Part shown: positions 47,813 to 58,298 of the stretch, piece after piece
Layout: every line of letters starts with the position of its first letter
Numbering within the stretch: position 1 is the stretch's first letter
Source: Heterotrichella gracilis
Lineage: Eukaryota > Sar > Xanthophyceae > Tribonematales > Xanthonemataceae
Reading direction: 5' to 3'
Assembly (NCBI GenBank): GCA_032358255.1
Contig: JAULBX010000448.1
Span: forward strand, 62,001-126,000
DNA length: 64,000 nucleotides
Notes under the pieces: model-generated
The model's input: the letters and a program-made list of their open reading frames with translations, nothing else
What the model was told of the DNA's origin: nothing
The model's database searches: none
Translations under genes and position numbers: made by a program

Positions 47813-48614
47813 CCAGGGAGCAGCTGGGGAGGGAAGGGCATTGCACGGCTGGGGGAGGGAGGGATTAAGGTGCCTGGCTTAGGGAAGGTAAGCTGTCTGT
47901 AAACTATACTTGCTGCAGAGAAGAACTAAAGTTGACACATTGTTTCATCAACTTTCTATTTGAATTTACGGTGAATTGCTCTTTGTTCATAAACGAGTTA
48001 TTCTTTTCCAACGATCTGCTTTTTGTTGAACTTTAATCATGCCATCCTTCCATTTACTGCAGCTAGATGCGGGTGGCGAGCTGGCGGATGCGCTGCACTG
48101 GCTGAAGGGGCAATGCGCAGCAGGCGGGGGTTACGGCGTTCCCATCCCCACACCAAGTGTGTGCGTGGGAGACCGCACCAGGGCAAGGGTGAAAAGGTCT
48201 CGAAATGACTGCTGAGCAGCCTGTTTCTCAATGGATTTGGCTCAACCAATAACATCTGTATGTAGGATTTTTTTATCTTTTATTTTTAATTTTTCATTTG
48301 CATAGTACTGCCAATAAGTTTACAAGGGGGGTCAATTGAATTGACCTCAGGTCACATGATGTAATTCACAATAGAACGCAATTGTTCGGGCTCGCGCATG
48401 CCACGCAACTGCCAATGTAATTGCTGTGCCTAGGCGGCCGTCCCATGCCCACCCCTCCAGCCAGCAAGCAGCATTCGGCCTTTTGTGGCCCACTAGCCCT
48501 TCACCATCGCTATGGTCCGGAGCTCAACTGTCTTCCCATTGAAACGCTGCTGCCTGCTCATGCAAATTACCCGGGTGCATCAGGGAAGCAGCAACCTTCA
48601 ATGTGGCTGCCTCA
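47813..48614. other. Convergent intergenic region
   Basis: This lies between the F-box gene and the RTCB stop codon. It is AT-rich around 48270-48320 (poly-T tracts). No gene is seen. Confidence 0.4.
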
Positions 48615-51600
48615 CTACCCCTTGACCACCGCGATGGGCCTCAGCTTGACCGTCTTCTTGCTGATGCCCGCTTGGTGGCACGTGTCCACCACCTCGCTCA
48701 CATCCTTATAGCTCTCGGGCGCCTCCTCCATCACCAGCTTGGGGCTGGCCACCCGGATGGCGATGCCCTTGGTCTTCAGCGCATCAAGAACCTGTGTGGG
48801 AGAATGGGGGTGAGGGGTCAAAAGTAATCGTGCGGGTGGTGATGCCTTTGCCATCAAGGAAAATCTGGGGCAAAGGGAAGCAGGGGGTTCTGTGGCGACT
48901 GCCCCAATGGCAAATGGCATCCTACAGATTGCAGGGTGGATCACCATCAACACCATCAGCATACTGAGAGCCCTAAAACCCTAATCACAAGCCTAATCGA
49001 GTAATCGTGCTTTATGCGGGTGCTGCACCCTCATCACAGCCCCGGGTGCCCTGAAACCCTACACAGCTACCATGGAACCCTAGCGATAGACTGCAACCCG
49101 CACTCTGCACCGTCATCATGGACTCTATGCAAACACTCTGGAACCCCTGCACCCTCCCCACCTGTTGGTACCCCAGGTTATTCCTGGATGAATTCCTTGA
49201 CCGCGCCCTGCCTGCACCGTGGCAAGTGGAGCCAAAAGTCTCCTGCATGCCCTTCTCGGTCCCTGGGGAGGTGGGGGTGATGGTCAGCGGGGACGGAATA
49301 CATTTATAAAGAATCAAAATGCGGCACAGCCGCACGACGCATGCATGCTGTTCGTGTTCGATATTTTCCTGGGGATGACCAGCAGGGATGGGAATGGGCA
49401 AAGTATGGCGCGACATGGAAAACGTGAATGGAATTGGACCCCTTCCGTATCATCACCCCACCTATGTTGCCGCCCACCCGTGAGCACATAGGAAACCATG
49501 GTTCGCCCTGCACCACCGCTAAACCCTAAACTCTAAACCCTAAACCGTACACCCCACCTGTGAGCACATATGAGCAGGTACCCATGGTCCCCCCGATGAG
49601 CACCGGCTGCCCTGTGAGCTGGTAGTCCACCGGGATGAGGGGGTGGTGTGGGGGGAAGGCGCGCGTGCTGCCCTTGCGGTGCACAAGCAGGGACATGGCC
49701 TTGCCGTCCACCCAATGCTCCTCAACCTGCAGCAGGAGGTTTAGTTAGGGTTTCAGATAAGACTTTGAGTAGGTTTTGCCACCCATGGGGTTTGCCACCC
49801 AGTGCTCGACCTGCGAGGACATTCTAAACAGGGTTTTCCTTAGAGGGTTCTGTCGCTTGGGCTTGCGCTCTCCTTGCAGTGAACATGCAGCGGCATGGTG
49901 TTAACCAGTCTACCCACCTCGGCAATGTTGTTGCTGAAGTCATACACCACATGCATGTCCAGGTCATTGGGCGTTTAGGGTTTAGGGGTACGGGGATTGG
50001 ATAGGGCTTTAAACAGGGTTTTATATAGGTTTTTGTCACTTACCTTTGCGATGTTGTGGCTGACGTCATACACCACATGCATATCCAGGTCGTCGGGCGT
50101 GGCCTTGAACATCTTGGCAAAGGCCTGGCGCGCAAGGAAGGTCATCGAGGTGCGGTTGACCCACGCGTAGTTGGCGGCGCACGCCATGGCGGTGAGGTAC
50201 CTTTGGCCCTCGGGGGAGTGGATCCTGCGGGAGGGTGGGGAGCCAGTGAGGGGCGTCAGGTGCTGAAAAAGTTGCAAGCAAGGTGTTGGGTGATCACACA
50301 ATGCAATCTTCAACCCTGTGTTGACAGGATGAGTGATATGCGGGCTGACCAAGTACTTGGCGGCGCAGGCCATGGGGGCGAGGGACCTCTGGCCCTCGGG
50401 GGAGTGGATCCTGTGCGGGGTGGTGCGAGGGTGATGGGGATCCAATGGAATGTTGAAAGGGATTCGCAATGGGGCGATGGGGTATTGACTGGGGTGCAAG
50501 TAGAATTTTCCGCCACCGCATGCTACAGTTTGCACCGTGCCCCACCTGCGTGCTTTAGTTTTGTCACACCTTTCCAAAAAGGATAATCTCCACCATGATC
50601 TCTAACACCATCCGCCACACCCTACAGAGCCCACGCTGTGCTCCCACAACACCAGAATTCCCCTAACCAGCCCATGCACCCATGCGAGCTATGTCCCAAG
50701 CACACCCTACCGCGCGCACGCCAGCTGCCTGTCGTTGACCTTGATCCCGTCCCTCTCCATGGCCCGCTCCATCTCTGTGAGGGAGTCTGTGGCAACCTGG
50801 TGGCCCAGGCCGCGGCTGCCGCTATGGATCATGATGCACACCTGGGGATCGGGGGTGGGGTTAAGGACTACCGTTATTGATTGGGGATTGAGAACGGAGA
50901 TCTAGCTAATCTGGCTGTACTACTAAAACGCATGTGAGAGTGGAAGAGGGTTGATAATGGTGATGGTGACGGTATGGTGATGATGAAAGGGGAGGGGTTT
51001 AAAGAGAGCACATTGGTGGCCCAGGCCGCGGCTGGCACTGTGGATCATGATGCACACCTGGGATAGAGATGGGGACTAGGATGAAAGTCGGGGAGGGGAT
51101 GGGAAAATGAATGTAAGGATGGAGTTTGCGGGGGCGTATTGGTATTGCCACCTTGTGGTCCAGGCCATGGCTCCCGCTGTGGATCATATATGATGCCCAC
51201 CTGGGGATGGGGATGGGGGAAATGGATGGGAGTGGGGAACGGGTTGCAGGTTGGGGAGTGATAATCCACTGGGAATCCACACTGAGCAACGGCATGCACA
51301 TAACCCTGGACACCAGCAACCACAGCCGCAACGACCACCACAGGCTTCCATCCCCATCAATTAAACCCTATTCAACCTTAAAGATTCTCAATTCCCGCGA
51401 CCACACCACAGCCACCCCCACCACCACAGCCACTCCGCACCTGTCCCACTTGGTCGATACCCATCTTCCTTGCCGCCGCCAGGTCAAACACCTCATCCAC
51501 CACCTGAATCTCAGCGTAGTGGTTGCCGGCGCCCAAGGTACCCATCTGCAGGAGTGGAGGGTAGGGGACTGTGTTTAAACTGTGCATTTTGGAGCCTCAT

Positions 51601-53886
51601 GTAAATTACAAGTCATTGACAAATATTTTGATTCTCGGCGCAGTGGTTGCCGGCTCCCAGGGTTCCCGGGGGTAGGGAGTGGGCGGCTGCTTTTATGCAA
51701 AGGGGAGATCATCCCAGATGATAGTGAGCCTCACGTGGATTACAAGTCATCGGCAGTTTAAAGCAAGTAGACCAGGGATGGCAGCATCACTGCGGGTGGG
51801 GAGTGGGTGTGGGTAGTGTGCATTTACAAGGGGGAGACATGCAAGCCAATGCCCTGATGCGCCAAGGGTTGGAGGTGACAAGGGAGAGAAGCTTTGCACC
51901 TGTGCAGGCCCCTCTTCCACACAGCAGCGGCCATTGCTTAGGCGCCATCAAACCCGATTCTTAGTGTGTCAACAAAACCCTTCCCTAGGGTTTCTGCGCA
52001 CCTGTGGCAGCCCCCTCTTCTTTGCCCTGGAGCTCACACAGGATGGGTCTGCCGCCAGCATGCGCCCATACTCCTCGCAATGCTCCTTGTCCTCAGCCCA
52101 CGCGTAACCCTACAGAAGGGTTTGGACAAGGGTTGAAGTAGGGTTTAGGCAAAGCTCCTTGTCCTCAGCCTGCGCGTAACCCTACAGCAGGGTTTAAGAA
52201 GGGTTAAAGTAGGGTTTAGGCAGGGTTGGGGGCAGAACCACTCCTCGCAATGTTCCTCTTCTCACCCTCAGCCCTCGCGTACACCTACAGCAGGTTTTCA
52301 GAAGGGTTAAGTAGGGTTCAGTCAGTGGTGGGGGCGGAAACACAACAGCTCCTGTAATGTTGTAGTTCCCCGCCTGCGCCGCCCTACACTAGGGTTTACA
52401 CCGCCTTGCCACTCCCAAACCCTAAAACCCTAAATCACCTTCCGAAGCAACGAGTCCATGCCCATCGCCAGTGCCACTCCCAACAACCCTAAACTCTACC
52501 GCATTCCCAAAATCTAGACCCAACCTTTTAAACCATTCTCACCTCTCGCAGCGACCAGTCCATTCCCATCTCCAGTGCTGCTTCCAGGTCCTTGCGGGTG
52601 GTGGGGATGATGCCCTGAGACCCCACCCCCACGGGTATGTGGTCAAATAGGGACTGGGCGAGCTGCTCCTTGAGATGAGCCACATCCTTCTCTAACTGCA
52701 GTATGGGGGACGTAGTTAAAACGACAAGGTTGGAAAGAGGATGTGGATGGGATACCCATGAAGGGGTGGGGCCGTTTTCCATGTCTCGATTCCTGGTGGG
52801 TCCCATGAGCCTGGCGGCTCATTGAGGTCCAACCGCAGCCCTCATCAGCTTAAGGGTCTAGGGTGTGTACCCTTCCCCCCCTCACTCGCCGCCAGTGGCC
52901 TGACTGACCCTGGCCCACATTTTACATCACATGCACCCATCTACAACAAATTGGTCAACACTTCAGTGCCCGCATGCACCCTTCACACTCACCAGGTTTG
53001 TCCGGATGAGCCTGACCCCGCAGTTTATGTCGAACCCCACCCCCCCTGGGGACACCACCGCCTCGGGGTTGTTCATGTCGAACGCCGCCACATTGCCGAT
53101 GGAGAAGCCATAGCCAGAGTGCACATCGGGCAGGGCGATGGAGCTCTGTGGGGGCAAGGGGTGGGTGGGTGGGAGGAGGGAATCAATGGAGGCAGGGTAG
53201 TCGGATAAAAAAAGTGGTAGTCTGCCACGGTCTGCCACAGTTCGGTAGCATTCAGTGGCAACTAACGGTAGTGGTAGGCAGGGTTGTGCATGTCAAATCT
53301 TGCCACGTTCCCGATGAAGAAGCGTACCCCAAGTGCACATCAGGCAGGGCGATGGAGCTCTGTGGAAGTAGGGAGGGGGTGATGGAGGGATGAGCATAGC
53401 AAGCGATGAGGAATGGATGAAAGGACCCACCCCGCCGGCGGTATAATACAATAAGAAAATGGTGGAAAGTCTGCTGTAGTTTTGTAGTATCTGTTTGGCA
53501 ATTGACCTTTGCATGGCAATTTGGCTTTGCAACAACTTTGCAACCATTGCTAGCCCCAATCCAATGCGCATAGCAATGCACACGCAATACGCCATGGCGT
53601 GCCATGTTGCTGACCACTGGCAGATTTTTCTTCAACCCCCTCCCCCCCTCTCCTCCAGAACACACACCTTGACGATCCCCGGCATGGCCGCCACGTTTGC
53701 TATCTGCTTGACAGCTGGCAGGAACCCACCATGGCCCCCGCTGGCCGAGTAGGCGTGCAGTTCATCGTATAACAACCCCTTGAGGCGGTCGTTCACGTAC
53801 ACGCGGCCTGGCACCAGCATGTTGGGCACAAAGCCCGGCAGGATGTCATAGTGCACGGGGCCCACTTGGCGGATGTAGGCGGACTC
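48615..53886 (-). CDS. RTCB: tRNA-splicing ligase RTCB (HSPC117 family), 5' exon not found
   Basis: RTCB joins tRNA exon halves (RNA 2',3'-cyclic phosphate to 5'-OH) using GTP and Mn. Exons 53886-53668, 53145-52993, 52695-52543, 52109-52002, 51545-51441, 50841-50711, 50224-50044, 49726-49558, 49262-49162 and 48791-48615 join in phase and give about 498 residues. The animal protein has 505. The sequence is very close to the animal form throughout: [48 protein letters not shown] (metal-binding Cys), [70 protein letters not shown] (the His that takes GMP) and LRPIAVVKG at the end. Only a short first exon of perhaps 6-20 codons is missing upstream of 53886. Nearly every intron carries decayed copies of exon edges. 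Confidence 0.95.
49909..50420 (-). repeat. Exon-edge duplicates in RTCB introns (set 1)
   Basis: The exon edge at 50040-50110 (CATACACCACATGCATATCC) recurs at 49944 as CATACACCACATGCATGTCC, followed by GTTTAGGGTTTAGGG. The other edge of the same exon (50160-50235; GGGGGAGTGGATCCTG) recurs at 50337-50415 with TTGGCGGCGCA, CCATGG and CCTCTGGCCCTCGGGGGAGT preserved. Both copies keep the splice dinucleotides. Confidence 0.88.
50790..51206 (-). repeat. Exon-edge duplicates in RTCB introns (set 2), three copies
   Basis: The block GGTGGCCCAGGCCGCGGCTG at 50800 recurs at 51016 and, more diverged, at 51156 (GGTCCAGGCCATGGCTCCCG). In each case it is followed by GTGGATCAT and GATGxxCACCTGGG. Each copy includes the exon start and the splice acceptor of the [13 protein letters not shown] exon. 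Confidence 0.9.
51505..52595 (-). repeat. Exon-edge duplicates in RTCB introns (sets 3-5)
   Basis: GTAGTGGTTGCCGGCGCCCA (about 51517) recurs at 51640 as GCAGTGGTTGCCGGCTCCCA. The acceptor of the [11 protein letters not shown] exon (52080-52118; CTCCTTGTCCTCAGCC and CGCGTAACCCTACAG) recurs at about 52150-52192 and again at 52240-52300. The edge at 52540-52595 (GCAGCGACCAGTCCATTCCC) recurs at 52443 as GAAGCAACGAGTCCATGCCC. AGGGTTTA motifs separate the copies. Confidence 0.88.
53065..53365 (-). repeat. Exon-edge duplicate in RTCB (set 6)
   Basis: The start of the [18 protein letters not shown] exon (53067-53148) recurs at 53283-53367, keeping GGCAGGGCGATGGAGCTCTG exactly and the adjacent acceptor. 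The copy at 53283 has lost the reading frame in part. It lies in the intron upstream of the true exon. Confidence 0.9.
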
Positions 53887-56053
53887 CTGTGGGGGGGGGG
53901 AGGGTTTAGGGTTTAGGGTTTGGGGCAGGGAGGACACGAAGGCATTGGGGTTGGGGGCGTGGGGGGAGAGGGGTTGGAGGCTGAAGGGGATTTGAAGCGG
54001 CTTGGCACGCACATGTTGAGCACAGAGCAAACTGCTAGCACAGGGCATATTTGACAGACATTAGCGGTTTTGCAGTGGGGAAGCGGGGGTGTTAGGGAGG
54101 GGTGGGCAGGTGCGGGGGGAGGGGAGGTATGGTGGGTGGAGATGGGGTGGTGGTGTGGGGGGACACTGAGTGTGCCCTGGTTATGTAAGTGCCTGGAGGT
54201 GGGTGCAGTGTATTCAGATGGTTGTATACCACTACAACTCAGACCTGCCGATTGCCTATGTACCCCAGAGGCCCTCTGTGGTAACAACTGCCCAATCCGT
54301 GATAATGAGCAACAGTGCAACTCTTTCTTTAGCGTGTGCTGACAAGATGTGACTGGTGACAGGCCCATATGCAAAACCGTTGGGCACTGGTGACCACTGC
54401 CACCTACTACAAGTCTTGAGGGGTGTATTGAAACCAACGGCACGCCACTTTCAGCTGCACTTGCCGTGCCGTGCCACCAAACCCAGTAGGTGCGTACGAA
54501 AGTAAAGTTCAGAGCGGAACCAAGCAGAGGCTAGTGGCACGCGAAATTGGCCACGGCATGTGGCTTCCCATGGACTCGCCCATATGCATGCATGCGCTGG
54601 GCATGCCACGAGGATGATTACAAACTTGACAAAGCGGGCAGTGTACTTAATAACTGATTCGAGCAAATACCTCTTCAAACGTCCTGACCACCATCGCAGG
54701 GGCCAGCCGAGCCCGTCACTCGTCGGCCAGTCTAGTAGTATTCACAAATTGACGAAAACTGGCCAATGCCTATGCGCCCAGCACCAAGGCAATGCAGCCA
54801 CTGCAGGACGCTGACAGCCTTCTGCGGATGCAAACAAATATCGGCGCTCTCGCCCACTGGCAACAAGAGGGACCAGTTTTGCTGGCTATCAGTGTGTATG
54901 GCGGGTGGCGCCGATCCTTCTTGTTCTATGAGTTTAAGAGCAAGGCACTCGTTCGGTTGCAACGACGCAGTGAGGGGTAGCAACGCAAGATTTGCACGAG
55001 TGTTTGGACACGGAGGAGTGCTGAGAGCTGCTTCAGTACCCGCATGACCACTGCCCAGGCCAAGCATCGCCCACCTCCGGGATGCCAATATCGTCGGGGA
55101 TGCCAGTTTTGGGTTCGGGGACGACAGGTGCTTGGCGCCACCAGAAAATAGATTCCGACCGGTAAACTTACTGCACCGGCACAATCCACACACAATCCCT
55201 GAATTGTGGGCCAAACCCACGGGGAAGACAGGGGCGTTGGAAGTTACCTCATAAAGGCTTGCAAAGTCTGCTTTCCAGCTGGCTTTTCCCATCTGTCTGT
55301 CTTGCGCTGTTTATTGGCAGGCTGGCTGAGGTAAGTGTTCAAGTGAGTGTCCGGTGGTCCACGACGCCACCAATGGGGCAAGGGGAACAGTTGATGGTGG
55401 CAAGGTCAAGTGCTGCGCAACCGCAGAGTGGCACACACCTTGCCAGGAGCCAACGTCTGTTATTGTATGGGCTGTGTACTGGGGTGCAAACAGCACGTGG
55501 CAGGTTGCGGTTGTGAGACATAAAGTGTGGAAGAGGCAGAGTATAATTGTGGGGTGAAGTTTACAGTCAGATGCCAACCAGGCATACCACCACAATGGCT
55601 GTAGCTCAAACAAATACTTCCCAAAAGCAAAACCATTAGAACCGACTATTCTGACCAGTGCAAGTCAAACCACCGTCAAAACTGTGTCATAAGGGCACAC
55701 TACAAATTCTGCAACAAGCGCTTCCCCGACACCAAAATTCTCTTCTCATACACAAACAAAACAGCGCATCGTCTCTCATCACCAGCGTCCAACAATCAGT
55801 CTCGAAAAAAGGCTGCCAAACCAGTCAGCCCACTCCAACGAATCGGTGGGCGTGCTCCCACCCCTGGCCCTCCCCAGTGCTCTTTTACAAGCCTGGCAGC
55901 TTGGAGGCCACCTTGTCCTGCAGAAGCCAAGATAACCATCAGGATGGTGTACGCCGGTATACAAGAGAGGCTAGCAACAGTACTTGGACATGGGTGGTGT
56001 TGTGCCTTGTCCCTCCGCACTAGTAGATACAGCAGGGGTGGCGGGTATGATGG
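53887..56053. other. Intergenic region upstream of RTCB
   Basis: This 2.2-kb stretch begins with a GTTTAGGG array (53905-53925) and should contain the missing first RTCB exon and its promoter. Minus-strand frames such as 54732-55292 are long but show no domain and no splice-consistent partners. No other gene is called. Confidence 0.4.
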
Positions 56054-56281
56054 GACTGGACCTTCGAAAGTGGGTGGCACAACGGAACCTTCATCCAAAA
56101 GTTCGCAGCCATGCACTTGAGAACTAGTGTTATCAACTGCAACCTGACTTTTGTTCAGCCACTGGTTTGGGGTGGCTAAACAAAAGTCTGGCTTCAGCTG
56201 ACGCCACTAGCCCTCACAAGGCATGGCAGCGACGTTTGGATGCGGGGTCCGTTGTTCTGCCCACTTTCGATGTCCAGTGGT
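56054..56281. other. Long imperfect hairpin (about 100-bp arms), foldback element or small-RNA precursor
   Basis: The left arm (56055-56165) and the reverse complement of the right arm (about 56175-56280) align along their whole length. Shared blocks include ACTGGAC, TCGAAAGTGGG, ACAACGGA, CATCCAAA, GCAGCCATGC-type, CTAGTG and GACTTTTGTTxAGCCAC. The loop is about 9 bases (TGGTTTGGG). By eye, identity is roughly three quarters, highest at the tip and base. It starts about 115 bp beyond the CURT1/CAAD stop codon on that gene's 3' side, so it may be transcribed in its 3' UTR. The options are a MITE-like foldback transposon remnant or an inverted duplication giving a dsRNA hairpin. Confidence 0.8.
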
Positions 56282-56397
56282 TTGGGGTATTCCCCGTCCA
56301 TCAACGCTCACAGCTTCAGAAGCTGTGCACTGTCAAGTTGCCGCGGCTCTGGCAAGGTGCGCAGCAAGGACACAATACAGCAGCGGCAGTTTAGAGT

Positions 56398-57655
56398 TTA
56401 GGGTTCCTGGTCAGCACGTACCACGTAGGCCTGCAGGTCAGCCAGCAAGTCCTGGTCCTCTAGCACATACTTGATGACGAAGTAGGGCAGGGACACCACG
56501 CCAATCAGCTGCACTGGGAAGCCCAAGAGCTGCGCACAGGGAGGAAAACAACTTCCATCAGACGCGCAAACAGTTGGGGACAGCAGCTAGGGACAAGACC
56601 CCTGCTGTGATGGTTCAAAGCTAGCCAACAACACAAAGATCAAGGACAGGTTGCTAGTCAGATTGAAAGCATGACACGGCAGGTAGACTGTGGCTACACC
56701 AGCAACAGCAGTGTGCCAACTTCATCAAGGGGCGCACCACATCCAGCACTGGCAGGTGGATGAACCACTCCAAGAGGAAGAAGGCACCCAGGGTGGCCGC
56801 AGACCACCCCACCACAGCCACCTTGTTCTCGGTTTTCTCAAACTGCACAGCGGGGTCAAACGGGCCATTCAGCCTTGCAAGCAAAAATACCCAAAGAGTT
56901 CCGGTGCAGTGAGCATCCAGCACAAAACACGGCAAGTTTATGGGACACTGACCAAGGTACTCTTCACTCCTGCTGCTGCATGGTCACCTAGCCCATGGCA
57001 TGGCATTGACATGGCATGCATCGTGCACCCCTTATAAGAAGGTGGAGGTGCTTGTTTACCTTGTCTGCGAACTTCTCCAGGAAAGTGTCGAAGTCGGTTT
57101 GGCCAGCTTGGACCACGGCTGCATCAGAAGCAAGGGAGTCTGTTGTAACAGCAATATCCCCAAAAGTACCCAAGGTTGGATGAGACAAACCGTTCAAAAC
57201 CCACACGCCATCGTAGCCAAATCACCCCCAAAGATGGCTGGCAACCACGAGACTCAGCGATGTTGGGCAGTTGATGCAGGTTTCAACGTCAAAAGGGCCA
57301 GCAGCAAGCTACCAGCTGCGTCGTAACTGGGTGCAATGGCGCGCGCCTTATCCCCGATTTGTCACAAGATACGACCCAGGACCCCAGCCTCGAAGATCAA
57401 CCCAGTGCAGCCACCAGGCACCAGCGAAGCGACCCAATCTACAAAGCACAGCCCACCGCAGCGAGTAGAGCTGACTTGACGGGTTTGAAACAGAGCAACT
57501 GTACCTGGCCTGCTGCGCAGGGAAGAGGCTCCGAGACCTAGACCGGTCGATAGCCTGCCTGGGAAGGCGCGTGTGGCCGGCTGGCTGGTGAGGCTGGTGC
57601 GGGTTGGCTTTGCCACGGCAAAGGTGGGGACGCGGCAGGTGATGGAGGTGGCCAT
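56398..57655 (-). CDS. CURT1/CAAD-domain thylakoid membrane protein, 4 exons
   Basis: Exons 57655-57505, 57139-57060, 56842-56738 and 56529-56398 join in phase to give 155 residues. The N-terminus (MATSITCRVPTFAVAKPTRT onward, rich in Ser, Thr, Arg and lacking acids) is a plastid transit peptide. After a predicted amphipathic helix (DFDTFLEKFADKFEKTENK) come two membrane spans, VAVVGWSAATLGAFFLLEWF and LLGFPVQLIGVVSLPYFVIK, and a short acidic tail. This is the architecture of the CAAD fold shared by CURT1 proteins, which bend grana margins, and by cyanobacterial aminoacyl-tRNA synthetase appendages. The intron-exon phases fit without adjustment. The protein presumably oligomerises at thylakoid margins. 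It cannot be assigned to a particular CURT1 paralogue. Confidence 0.88.
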
Positions 57656-58298
57656 CGTGCCTGATGGGTGGTTGGGTGATGGGTGGGTGGATCGGTCTGA
57701 TGGCGGGCAGGAATCTTGTTATGTGTTTGCGAAGGCTGCAGCACACGAAACAGGCGAGGACAGCAACACTTGGTAAGGCTACTGTTTTAATAAGGGATGA
57801 GCATTCTACCACCGTTGTTTGCTGTGGTTTGTCGCAACGCCTATTGGTCGAGGTTTCCGCGGGAAAAGGATCCCGTTTTTCCGGAAGCATTTTTTGAAAT
57901 TCAAACTCATTTTCGAAAAATTAATTAACCCCCAACAAAACCCTCCGTTGTCCCCATGCATTTGGTGGAGCTTGACTGCTCCCTTAATCAGCAACTTAAT
58001 GGGAAAAGAGTTGCTTTGAATGCTTGCTTGCCTCATTAACACCTGGCAGCGGTTTGTAACCACCCACCTGGTCTGAGCACATCACTGTGGCCCCCCAACC
58101 AGTGCCCGGGACACTGCCTTGCCAGCGCTTAATATTCAACAAAACCTGGCAGGCCCTTGTGGCGGCGTTAACGCAGCGTTTCCTTATGCTTGGGGTCGCC
58201 CTAGGACAGCTTGACTGACCAGAGTGTGTCAAGCAACGGCCATCCCTGTGTCTCAACCAGCTGTCCCAAGAATAGCTCTCAAACCGCCAGCTGCTAGG
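57656..58298. other. Divergent intergenic region
   Basis: About 640 bp lie between the divergent CURT1/CAAD and NDOR1 start codons. It includes an AT-rich stretch near 57890-57930. It is a probable bidirectional promoter; no specific motif is claimed. Confidence 0.45.

Noticed and set aside
54732-55292. 186-codon open frame, minus strand, upstream of RTCB
   Set aside because: It has no domain or family resemblance, and the stop-free length is expected occasionally at this GC content. It may contain part of the RTCB 5' region but cannot be linked by splicing.
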